Origin: Nitrospirae bacterium GWC2_56_14
GTDB taxonomy: Bacteria > Nitrospirota > UBA9217
DNA length: 5,152 bases
Assembly (NCBI GenBank): GCA_001803705.1
Contig: MHDY01000112.1
Location: 4,884-10,035, forward strand
Reading direction: 5' to 3'
Both the position numbers and the translations under genes were made by a program. The notes beneath the pieces are model-generated. The model worked only from the letters and a program-made list of their open reading frames with translations, ran no database searches and had not been told where the DNA came from. Below, in pieces: positions 1 through 5,082 of the stretch (the first letter of the stretch is position 1; the number at the start of each line of letters is the position of its first letter).

Positions 1-354
1 GCCGCCGGCCGTGACCGTAGTATCACTATCGTCGTACGTCAGGGACAAGGACGGAGAATAGCGCATCTGCATGTCATCGCCTTCGGAGTCATCGTCCTCG
101 CCGGACCCGGTTCCGGCAGTCGCCTGAGACTTCTTCGTGGCAGACGATATCGCATCCACACCCAGCTTTGCCCCAAGGTAATACTGATCGGTGATCTTTT
201 TCGAAAGCGACACCAGGGGCGCGATGACCCTGTTCTTGGCATTATCCTGGTAAAAATTGAAGATATAACTGACCCCGTCCCGGGGCTTCTCGGCAAGGAG
301 CGGCAATACCGGGAACAGCATGCAGGCGACGAACAAAGCTATGATCTTTTTCAT
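1..354 (-). CDS. DUF3570-type putative outer-membrane beta-barrel protein, N-terminal 118 residues (runs off left edge)
   Basis: Open from an ATG at 354 to position 1 without a stop, so the C-terminal part lies outside the window. Residues 1-21 form a clear signal peptide (MKKII, a hydrophobic stretch, then PLLA before EK). The mature start (YIFNFYQDNAKNRVIAP, then YYLGAKLGVDAISSAT at 59-73) has the alternating pattern of an outer-membrane beta strand pair and resembles the N-terminus of DUF3570 proteins, whose 'VDAxSxAS/T' segment I recognise. A very acidic segment (EDDDSEGDD, 86-94) follows and may be a loop; strand-like residues resume at about 97 (MRYSPSLSLTY). The start is set by an ATGA overlap with the DUF4266 gene; a GGGAGGG at 11 nt upstream lies inside the codons for that protein's GGC tail. 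Function of the family is not established. The DUF3570 assignment is from memory of the family and from gene order, fairly sure but based on a fragment. Confidence 0.8.
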   Translation of the reverse strand, partial: MKKIIALFVACMLFPVLPLLAEKPRDGVSYIFNFYQDNAKNRVIAPLVSLSKKITDQYYLGAKLGVDAISSATKKSQATAGTGSGEDDDSEGDDMQMRYSPSLSLTYDDSDTTVTAGG

Positions 355-578
355 CTGCAACCGCACCCTCCCTGAAATCCGCTCGATCCTCCTGCCGACG
401 CTTCGCGTATACTGAAGAGGTGCTCCTGGAAAGCGGCCCGTGAATCCATGGGCGTGAAACGCATCTTGTCCTGGGCGAAATATTCCATTTCGTACGGCTG
501 GACCCTGGTCAGCGTTTCAGCGCAGCCTTGCAGAAGAACAAGGGCCAGGAGCAGCGGAACGATGAGCAGTCTGTTCAT
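351..578 (-). CDS. DUF4266-type small lipoprotein with C-terminal GGCGC tail
   Basis: A 75-residue protein. Residues 1-18 are a lipoprotein signal with lipobox LQGC; Cys19 would be lipidated, and Ala at the next position predicts outer-membrane sorting. The mature chain is only 57 residues: a VQPYEMEYFAQDKM segment (27-39), then EHLFSIREASAGG (52-64), a Gly/Ser-rich linker and the tail GGCGCR with Cys72 and Cys74. This order (V-P-Y/W-E, a downstream H-x-x-x-x-x-x-E-A-x-x-G-G, and a terminal GGCGC) is what I know as DUF4266 (a Pfam domain of unknown function). It overlaps both neighbours by 4 bp (ATGA on each side), so the three genes are almost certainly co-translated. Likely role: partner or substrate of the thioredoxin-like protein upstream and of the DUF3570 barrel downstream (inference). 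The C-X-C pair could hold a disulfide, a metal or a modification. Family assignment good, function unknown. Confidence 0.88.
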   Translation of the reverse strand: MNRLLIVPLLLALVLLQGCAETLTRVQPYEMEYFAQDKMRFTPMDSRAAFQEHLFSIREASAGGSSGFQGGCGCR

Positions 579-1123
579 TGAAGGGCCTCTTCAATCGCGG
601 TCTTTAAAGCGCCGATGGTTTCTTTTGTGAAGCTGCCGGGATAGATCTTCTGCAAAGCGCCGTTACGGTCAATGAGGTACGACGTAGGCATGGCTCGCTG
701 GTGATAGTCTTTGGATATTGCTTTGTCCTTATCAAACAGAAGGATCAATCCCGTTCTCTTTTCCGCTTTCTCCTCAAGTTTTTTCATGAAACTGATCGCC
801 CGGGCGGGGCTATTGTCGATATTGACCGCGACGATCGCCAGTCCCCGGGGTCCGTACTGTTCCTGTATTGACATGAGGTCCGTCATCTCTTCCCTGCATC
901 CGGAGCACCAGCTCGCCCAGATGTTCAACAGCACGACCTTGCCTCTCAGGTCCTTCAGGGACTGCGTCCGGGCATCGAGCAGGCCGGGAAGAACGAAATC
1001 AGGAACAGGCTGGCCTTCAACCGGCACGCCGGACAGCGCAATGGCCGGCGCTAAACAGGTCAGCAGAAGCGCCAGAGCGAAGGCCGGAACGAGTTTTTTT
1101 ACAATGAACTTTTCATTTTCCAT
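575..1123 (-). CDS. TlpA/ResA-like exported thioredoxin-fold protein
   Basis: A 182-residue protein with an N-terminal export signal (residues 1-29; AIA before LSG is a plausible cleavage site). The domain starts with the AhpC/TSA-TlpA signature PVPDFVLPGLLD (40-50), then LRGKVVLLNIWASWC with the active-site motif W-C-S-G-C (Cys73, Cys76). The cis-proline loop is AMPTSYLID (Pro146), followed by the usual strand and last helix. Size and order fit TlpA-family thiol-disulfide oxidoreductases acting in the periplasm. The centre is CSGC rather than the commoner CxPC, which usually shifts redox potential; direction of catalysis (reduction or oxidation) cannot be told. Cys23 is inside the signal and follows LLT, a poor lipobox, so I favour a soluble or signal-anchored form. 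The ATG at 1123 has a GGAG 7 nt upstream and a promoter about 40 bp before it. It is first in an operon with DUF4266 and DUF3570 genes, which suggests the lipoprotein Cys pair as a client. Confidence 0.93.
   Translation of the reverse strand: MENEKFIVKKLVPAFALALLLTCLAPAIALSGVPVEGQPVPDFVLPGLLDARTQSLKDLRGKVVLLNIWASWCSGCREEMTDLMSIQEQYGPRGLAIVAVNIDNSPARAISFMKKLEEKAEKRTGLILLFDKDKAISKDYHQRAMPTSYLIDRNGALQKIYPGSFTKETIGALKTAIEEALQ
577..595 (-). promoter_or_regulatory. RNA hairpin over the DUF4266 ribosome-binding site and start codon
   Basis: In the mRNA, AUUGAAG (595-589) pairs perfectly with CUUCAAU (583-577) around the loop AGGCC. The stem takes in the A and U of the DUF4266 AUG, and most of its GAGG ribosome-binding site (586-589) sits in the loop. 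The hairpin lies in the last codons of tlpA, so ribosomes ending tlpA would open it: a translational-coupling device in addition to the ATGA overlap. Confidence 0.5.
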
Positions 1124-1130
1124 AGACCAA

Positions 1131-1134
1131 CTCC
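1131..1134 (-). promoter_or_regulatory. Ribosome-binding site of the tlpA-like gene
   Basis: GGAG lies 7 nt before the ATG at 1123. It supports this start over internal candidates and leaves the signal peptide intact. Confidence 0.6.
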
Positions 1135-1151
1135 GTGAACATCGAGTTCTT

Positions 1152-1166
1152 GTTTATGGGATAAAC
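1152..1166. promoter_or_regulatory. Perfect inverted repeat at the predicted tlpA-operon transcription start (putative operator)
   Basis: GTTTAT-GGG-ATAAAC is a perfect 6+6 inverted repeat with a 3-bp centre. It touches the last base of the -10 box and is centred near the predicted +1. Such placement is typical of repressor sites. No regulator is encoded in the window and the motif matches no operator I know. Confidence 0.45.
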
Positions 1167-1193
1167 TGTAGCAAAAATGTTTGTTCCTGTAAA
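1165..1193 (-). promoter_or_regulatory. Sigma70-type promoter with extended -10, for the tlpA-DUF4266-DUF3570 operon
   Basis: On the minus strand the -35 is TTTACA (1188-1193, 5 of 6 to consensus). A 17-bp spacer ends in TGC, giving an extended -10, and the -10 is TACAGT (1165-1170, 4 of 6). Transcription would begin near 1158, leaving a leader of about 35 nt before the ATG at 1123. The position, in the only gap between the two gene groups, supports a separate transcription unit. Confidence 0.65.
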
Positions 1194-1197
1194 CAGG
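1186..1197. promoter_or_regulatory. Perfect inverted repeat covering the -35 box of the tlpA-operon promoter (putative operator)
   Basis: CCTGT-AA-ACAGG is a perfect 5+5 inverted repeat that fully covers the -35 hexamer at 1188-1193. It shares the element TGTTTA/TAAACA in part with the second palindrome 20 bp downstream (GTTTA/TAAAC). Two operator-like sites over one promoter would be consistent with tight repression, though short palindromes also occur by chance. Confidence 0.35.
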
Positions 1198-1244
1198 GAT
1201 TTTCTCGCGGTTTTATCCCGCCCAACGTGTTCCTGCCTCTTTGA

Positions 1245-3512
1245 CTAAAAAACTTCCCCATTCCCAGCCGGCTTCAGCTCCGGTAAATTGTCGTACACCG
1301 AAGAAACAACTTCCTTCATTTTATCGTCCGGCACGGGCAGATAATATATCTCCTCGCCGGACTCCTGCATTTTCTTGAGATCGACCACTGCCCCCACAGG
1401 CAGGTCCTCGCCGTTCCCGGTTTTGCCTTTGATCGCATACAACACCCATCGCGGGCCTTCGAGCGACAACACCATGTAGGAGCAATCGGACACCGCCAGG
1501 ATCGCATGAGCGCTGAGATGGGACAGGGTCCCGTAACTCAGCACGATCCCGCTGCCGACCTCGTACCCCGTGGGCACGATCACGGCCTTGGACAGTTCAT
1601 ACACGCCGTAGGCAGCGCCGCCTGCCGTAGAAACAGCTGTTCCTCCCACAAGGGTCGTTCCTGCGATGGTGTTCCCGAAAACCTGCGCGGTCGCCGAGCC
1701 TGCCTCACCCGCGACGAACAGCGTTCCGCCTGAGGCGACCCCGACACCGCCCACCGCTGTTCCGATGGTCCCCCCGCCCACGACAATGCCGGCGCTCACC
1801 AGGGGAACGCCGATGTATTGTACGCCCTTGCCGGCCGCGTAGCCGCCGCCTTTTATGACGATGCTCGAAACCTTGCTCAACCCCGCCTCGCCGACACCGG
1901 CGATCGTACCGACCGCTGCTGTTGCGCCTGCAACTGGATAGCTTGCGGCTTTGACCGCCGCACCAACGGTCTTGCTGACCCCGGTTTCAGCCACGCCTGC
2001 AACCGTCCCGGCAACGGCTGTTGCACCCGCGGCAGCGTAGCCTGCGCCTTTGACGGCGACCCCGGCGGCCTTGCTTGCTCCCGCTTCTACAACACCTGCA
2101 GCTGTTCCCCCGACCGCCGTTGCTCCGGCAATTGCGTGGGAACCCGTAAAATCGAGCAAGCCGTACACGCCCGCCACTGCTGCTATACCGGTCGGAGCAA
2201 CCAGGTCATACCCGCCTTTTGCCGTATTCCAGGTGACCTCGACGGCCAGCCTGGTGGTGGAAACGCCTTCCCGGACAACCACCATGGAAGGAAAAGCAAG
2301 ATAGTTGACGCCGATATAACCAACCGATGCTGCTGTCATTTTCGTCAGGGGTTCTATGGTCGCGTCCCATAAAACTCCCTGAAGGACCCAGCGCAGGGAC
2401 CTCAGAACGGCGAAACTCAGGCCTGTTGTCTTACTGGAGGTCAATTCTTTCCCGGCTTTTCTGAAACTTTCCGATACGTTCGTTGTGTAATTTCCGACTG
2501 TTTCGCTCATGAGATCGACGGTCGGCTGCGTCAATTCCCGGCGTCTTTCGTTCTCTTCCTTGACAATATCGACGAACTTTGCGTCATCAAGGCTGTCACC
2601 CATCTCCTCTGCCCGTTTCTTCATGTTCGCCGGGACTGCCGCGTATCCCAGGACAAAGGCATTTCCTGCATAGGTCAGTGCTGCGGCGCTCCGGTCCCTG
2701 CTCGCTGCCGACAGGTTGCCGGCGGCACGGAGTGATCCGGCGGCAAGCTCCATCCCCTGCCTGGTCCCTGCCTCGCTGATCTTGTCGCCGCCTTCGGTAG
2801 TTGCATTCACGACGCCCCTGGCAGCCGGGATCGATCCTTTTGCCATCCCCATGCCCTGGCTTGTCCCTGCCGCGCTGATCTTGTCGCCCGTTGCCGAGCC
2901 TGCGTGAACAATGTCCTGAGCCGCTTGCACGGAACCTGACGCCAGCCCCATGCCCTGCGCCGTGCCCTGTTCACTCACCTGGTCCCCAAGGGCCCGCGAT
3001 CCGGCGATGATGGCCCTGCCCTGTCTCTGTCCCGCCAGAAAAGCCTCGTTCGAGAGGTCCCATGACCCTCCGATGATGTTCTTCCCCAGCTCCGACGAGC
3101 GATAGACGATAAGCGTGCTGTTCTCGCGCGAATATTTCCGGATCGCGTCCGCGGCGTTGTTGGTCTCGCTGCTCATGTTCTTCGCAACGCGGTACGTAAG
3201 CCTGGTGCCTTCCGATACCACATAGATGGACTCGGAAGCTTTTTTAACGGAAAGCTCAAAGGACTGGCGCCCGCGAACGCCGGCGAGTTCATAAACGAAT
3301 TCCATCGTGCTCGGGCCGGGCGGGATAAGGCTGATCGACGTATGGGGCACCTGGAAGGCGCCGTTCTTGTACAGCGAAGCATGGCCTTCCGCAGCAAGTT
3401 TTTTCGTGTTGCGCAGCGGGTCGTCAGGTCCGCCTGTCGTTGCGCAGCCGGTTCCCATCGCCCCGAAAAGAACAACAAGCAACAGCGATCGCACATATTC
3501 AGCGCTGGCCAT
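1245..3512 (-). CDS. Repeat-containing probable lipoprotein, 755 residues, unknown family; larger paralogue of the gene at 3499-5004
   Basis: Family not recognised. Residues 1-22 are a signal sequence ending GTG before Cys23; a lipoprotein is likely although the residue at -3 is Gly instead of Leu. Residues 24-95 look beta-rich and are missing from the paralogue. Residues 97-175 (YVVSEGTRLTYRVAKN onward) are helical; 176-274 are three 33-residue repeats beginning GD; 296-362 are charged and helical (KKRAEEMGDS, KEENERRREL). Residues 363-460 are a hydrophobic core; 461-559 a second set of three 33-residue Ala/Gly/Val repeats; 560-645 are Gly-rich. The C-terminal domain (654-745) has SGIVLSY, His669, GPR (686-688) and LPVGAVVDLKK. 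The ATG at 3512 has a strong GAGGGAGGG upstream and overlaps the previous gene by 14 bp. Gly-every-fourth-residue spacing suggests helices packed in or on a membrane. It is probably an envelope protein made with its paralogue; mechanism unknown. Confidence 0.9.
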   Translation of the reverse strand: MASAEYVRSLLLVVLFGAMGTGCATTGGPDDPLRNTKKLAAEGHASLYKNGAFQVPHTSISLIPPGPSTMEFVYELAGVRGRQSFELSVKKASESIYVVSEGTRLTYRVAKNMSSETNNAADAIRKYSRENSTLIVYRSSELGKNIIGGSWDLSNEAFLAGQRQGRAIIAGSRALGDQVSEQGTAQGMGLASGSVQAAQDIVHAGSATGDKISAAGTSQGMGMAKGSIPAARGVVNATTEGGDKISEAGTRQGMELAAGSLRAAGNLSAASRDRSAAALTYAGNAFVLGYAAVPANMKKRAEEMGDSLDDAKFVDIVKEENERRRELTQPTVDLMSETVGNYTTNVSESFRKAGKELTSSKTTGLSFAVLRSLRWVLQGVLWDATIEPLTKMTAASVGYIGVNYLAFPSMVVVREGVSTTRLAVEVTWNTAKGGYDLVAPTGIAAVAGVYGLLDFTGSHAIAGATAVGGTAAGVVEAGASKAAGVAVKGAGYAAAGATAVAGTVAGVAETGVSKTVGAAVKAASYPVAGATAAVGTIAGVGEAGLSKVSSIVIKGGGYAAGKGVQYIGVPLVSAGIVVGGGTIGTAVGGVGVASGGTLFVAGEAGSATAQVFGNTIAGTTLVGGTAVSTAGGAAYGVYELSKAVIVPTGYEVGSGIVLSYGTLSHLSAHAILAVSDCSYMVLSLEGPRWVLYAIKGKTGNGEDLPVGAVVDLKKMQESGEEIYYLPVPDDKMKEVVSSVYDNLPELKPAGNGEVF
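1836..2132 (-). repeat. Three tandem 33-residue (99-bp) Ala/Gly/Val repeats in the 755-residue protein, residues 461-559
   Basis: Units lie at 2034-2132, 1935-2033 and 1836-1934. Each begins with a version of [IAV]AGATA, has AG-V-E-AG-SK in the middle (VVEAGASK, VAETGVSK, VGEAGLSK) and ends VKGAGYA, VKAASYP or IKGGGYA. Each unit also splits into three 11-residue steps. The DNA copies are clearly diverged while the protein pattern is kept, which points to old duplications under selection. The paralogue has no matching array. Gly and Ala at regular spacing resemble glycine-zipper helices. Confidence 0.9.
2691..2987 (-). repeat. Three tandem 33-residue (99-bp) GD-QGM repeats in the 755-residue protein, residues 176-274
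   Basis: Units lie at 2889-2987, 2790-2888 and 2691-2789. Each starts GDQVS or GDKIS, continues with G-T-x-QGM (TAQGMGLA, TSQGMGMA, TRQGMELA) and then GS-x-x-AA. A degenerate earlier copy may exist at residues 157-175 (AFLAGQRQGRAIIAGSRAL). The DNA of units 2 and 3 is still very close (34 of 38 bases identical between 2752-2789 and 2851-2888), so these two copies are the youngest or have been homogenised. Confidence 0.9.
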
Positions 3513-5004
3513 TATTACCCTCCCTCACGTCGTCAGGAATTCTTTCGAGCACCGACCGGATCACGGCAGGGTCGGTTGACAGCACTTCGACCTTCACGCC
3601 TTCCGTTTGTTCAAGTTTTTTGAGGTCAATGATCGTGCCCACAGGAAGGTCTCCCAGCGAATGGGCGGTTTCCGCGGCGTCGTTTTTCGTTCTTATCTTG
3701 CCGCTTGCCGCGGCGATCACCAGGCGGGGTCCGTCAAAGCCAAGGAAGGCCACCGTATCGACCACTCCCATAACTGCGTGGGTCGGCAGCGCGGTCAGCG
3801 CGTTATACCCGAGCACGATGCCCGACGCTGCCTGGTTGATCACGACCTTGGTCGTTCCCTTGACCGCATCATAGGCGAGAAAACCGACATAGCCCGCCGA
3901 GTGCGCGGTTGCAGATGCAGCGCCTTCCACCGCCCCGGCAACAGGCCCGGCGGTCGTGAACGCCACCTGGTTGACAGCGCCGATCGCTCCTCCCGCAACA
4001 TAGGTCACGGGAACGGATCCGGCCGAGAGAAGAGACAACCCGGTCAAAAGCCCGCCTTCAATTGTAGGGGAAACGATCTTTACGCCGGTCTTTCCCACAT
4101 AGTAGACCGTGAGCCCCACGGACTGGACCGTGCGGCCGACGACTACCGAGGTTGTGGTGATCGGCAGAAAAATCGCGTACGTCGTGCCGACTGCAGTGGT
4201 TTTCACAATGGTCTTGGACGTTGGCGCGGCGATGCCGTAATAAAAAGACTTGAGATAGCCGTACAGGATCGGGCCGAGGGCCATGAGAGAATTCTGCTCT
4301 TTGCCCGACTTTTCGTACTCAGCCTGGAATTCCCTGCTCGCCTTTTGAAACGCGCTTTCCCATTGAGGTTCGATCTTTCCAGCAAACTTCTGGCGAGCCT
4401 CGCCTGCCAGCTCAAAGATATTGCTGAAATCGCTGTTCAGCGTTTTAAAGTAATTTCCCGGAAGATTCGCCAGCTCCTGCCGTTCGACCTCGGTCCGTTT
4501 CGCCAGCGAGAGGTTTCCCTGCACGAGGGAACCCATGGCTTTCTGAAAGGTGTCCTGAGCATAGGCGAGTTCGGTCCCGGCCGCATGATGCGTGGCTTCC
4601 AGGATCTGGCCGCTTAATTTCGTGCCGGAGGCAACGACCGACTTGCCTGTGTCGACGGAATCACGGACGTCGGTCGCGACCGCTGTTTTATAGCTTTCAG
4701 TGGTCTTCGCAACATCGCTGGCCAGCCGCTGGAGCGCAGTCTTCGATGAGATTATCGATCTGTTCTTTGCGTATTCAAAGGCCCTGCTGCTGGAGGTGAC
4801 CACGTACCATCCTTCGTTATAGAGCATCTTGTGGCCGCGCATATTGCCCATGGTGTACGGAATGACGTCTTCAACGGACACTTTCTCTTCTTTTGGCGCT
4901 GTTGCCGGCTGCGTTCCCTCTGCGCTTATGGCCGGGGTCCGGAGAAAGGGCATTGCGGCGATGATCAAAAGCAGCGCGACCATTCGTATGGATTGTTTCG
5001 TCAT
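3499..5004 (-). CDS. Exported protein of unknown family, 501 residues; smaller paralogue of the gene at 1245-3512
   Basis: Family not recognised. Residues 1-28 are a signal peptide (hydrophobic LLLIIAAMPFL, then AISA before EG), so the protein is exported and non-lipidated. Residues 67-235 are mainly helical, with Ala/Ser/Gly-rich stretches around 109-163 in phase with an 11-residue spacing, then charged helices (REFQAEYEKSGKEQ). Residues 245-390 are hydrophobic and rich in Gly, Thr and Val, either membrane-inserting or beta. The C-terminal domain has SGIVLGY (394-400), His409, DGPRLV (424-429) and DLPVGTIIDLKK (452-463); all of these recur in the 755-residue protein. Anchors YVV (67-69), APTSK (260-264) and VVD (414-416) also align with it, so the two are full-length paralogues. 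The ATG at 5004 follows AGGGAGG with a short 4-nt gap. It is first in its unit, and its stop lies inside the next gene, so the pair are probably produced together and may form a complex. Confidence 0.92.
   Translation of the reverse strand: MTKQSIRMVALLLIIAAMPFLRTPAISAEGTQPATAPKEEKVSVEDVIPYTMGNMRGHKMLYNEGWYVVTSSSRAFEYAKNRSIISSKTALQRLASDVAKTTESYKTAVATDVRDSVDTGKSVVASGTKLSGQILEATHHAAGTELAYAQDTFQKAMGSLVQGNLSLAKRTEVERQELANLPGNYFKTLNSDFSNIFELAGEARQKFAGKIEPQWESAFQKASREFQAEYEKSGKEQNSLMALGPILYGYLKSFYYGIAAPTSKTIVKTTAVGTTYAIFLPITTTSVVVGRTVQSVGLTVYYVGKTGVKIVSPTIEGGLLTGLSLLSAGSVPVTYVAGGAIGAVNQVAFTTAGPVAGAVEGAASATAHSAGYVGFLAYDAVKGTTKVVINQAASGIVLGYNALTALPTHAVMGVVDTVAFLGFDGPRLVIAAASGKIRTKNDAAETAHSLGDLPVGTIIDLKKLEQTEGVKVEVLSTDPAVIRSVLERIPDDVREGNNGQR
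3517..3526 (-). promoter_or_regulatory. Strong ribosome-binding site of the 755-residue protein gene
   Basis: GAGGGAGGGT ends 4 nt before the ATG at 3512 and lies inside the last codons of the 501-residue gene. It fixes this start, which places the signal sequence at the N-terminus and gives the 14-bp overlap. A strong independent site suggests the second gene can be translated without relying only on reinitiation. Confidence 0.7.
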
Positions 5005-5008
5005 GGAG

Positions 5009-5014
5009 CCTCCC
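5009..5014 (-). promoter_or_regulatory. Ribosome-binding site of the 501-residue protein gene
   Basis: GGGAGG is separated from the ATG at 5004 by only CTCC (4 nt), which is short but workable. The next in-frame Met (residue 8) would lose the positively charged signal-peptide start, so 5004 is preferred. Confidence 0.6.
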
Positions 5015-5019
5015 TGGTA

Positions 5020-5030
5020 AACAGCCTGTT
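5020..5030. promoter_or_regulatory. Short perfect inverted repeat in the leader of the 501-residue protein gene
   Basis: AACAG-C-CTGTT is a perfect 5+5 inverted repeat with a one-base centre, between the candidate -10 and the ribosome-binding site. The centre is too small for an RNA loop, so if functional it would be a protein-binding site. Low confidence. Confidence 0.25.
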
Positions 5031-5039
5031 GTACGGATA

Positions 5040-5045
5040 ATTATG
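5040..5045 (-). promoter_or_regulatory. Candidate -10 box upstream of the 501-residue protein gene
   Basis: CATAAT on the minus strand matches the sigma70 -10 consensus in 5 of 6 bases and lies about 35 bp before the ATG. No good -35 is found 16-18 bp upstream, so the promoter may need an activator or use another sigma factor. An ATAATTAT palindrome (5037-5044) overlaps it. Confidence 0.3.
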
Positions 5046-5082
5046 AGACCGTTAATAAATGAGGATCTTCCGGGTTTTGTGT

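Noticed and set aside
1050..1060. Lipobox at Cys23 of the TlpA-like protein
   Set aside because: The residues before Cys are L-L-T; Thr at -1 is poor for lipoprotein signal peptidase, and a normal AIA cleavage site lies just after.
1196..1219. GGGAT...ATCCC inverted repeat as a terminator for the 755-residue gene
   Set aside because: The stem is only 5 bp around a 14-base interior that does not pair, and no T-run follows on the minus strand. I see no intrinsic terminator in 1124-1244.
711..1244. A 177-codon open frame on the plus strand opposite the tlpA-like gene
   Set aside because: It overlaps an unambiguous thioredoxin-fold gene with active-site and cis-Pro motifs; its own product shows no recognisable domain.
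1818..2372. A 184-codon, Cys-rich open frame on the plus strand
   Set aside because: Its Cys-rich composition is the out-of-frame reading of the GC-rich Ala/Gly repeats on the other strand.
1836..2987. 99-bp repeats as a CRISPR or mobile element array
   Set aside because: Units are adjacent without spacers, stay in frame and differ mainly in ways that keep the protein pattern, so they are intragenic protein repeats.
3607..4617. A 336-codon open frame on the plus strand opposite the 501-residue gene
   Set aside because: It is a shadow of the minus-strand gene. Its product is rich in Arg, Gly, His and Cys without domain pattern, and it lacks a supported start, while the minus-strand frame has a signal peptide and a paralogue.
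1245..5004. Phage tape-measure or colicin/pore-forming toxin identity for the two paralogues
   Set aside because: Both have export signals, which tape-measure proteins and colicins lack. No phage, immunity or lysis genes are nearby, and no toxin motif is visible.
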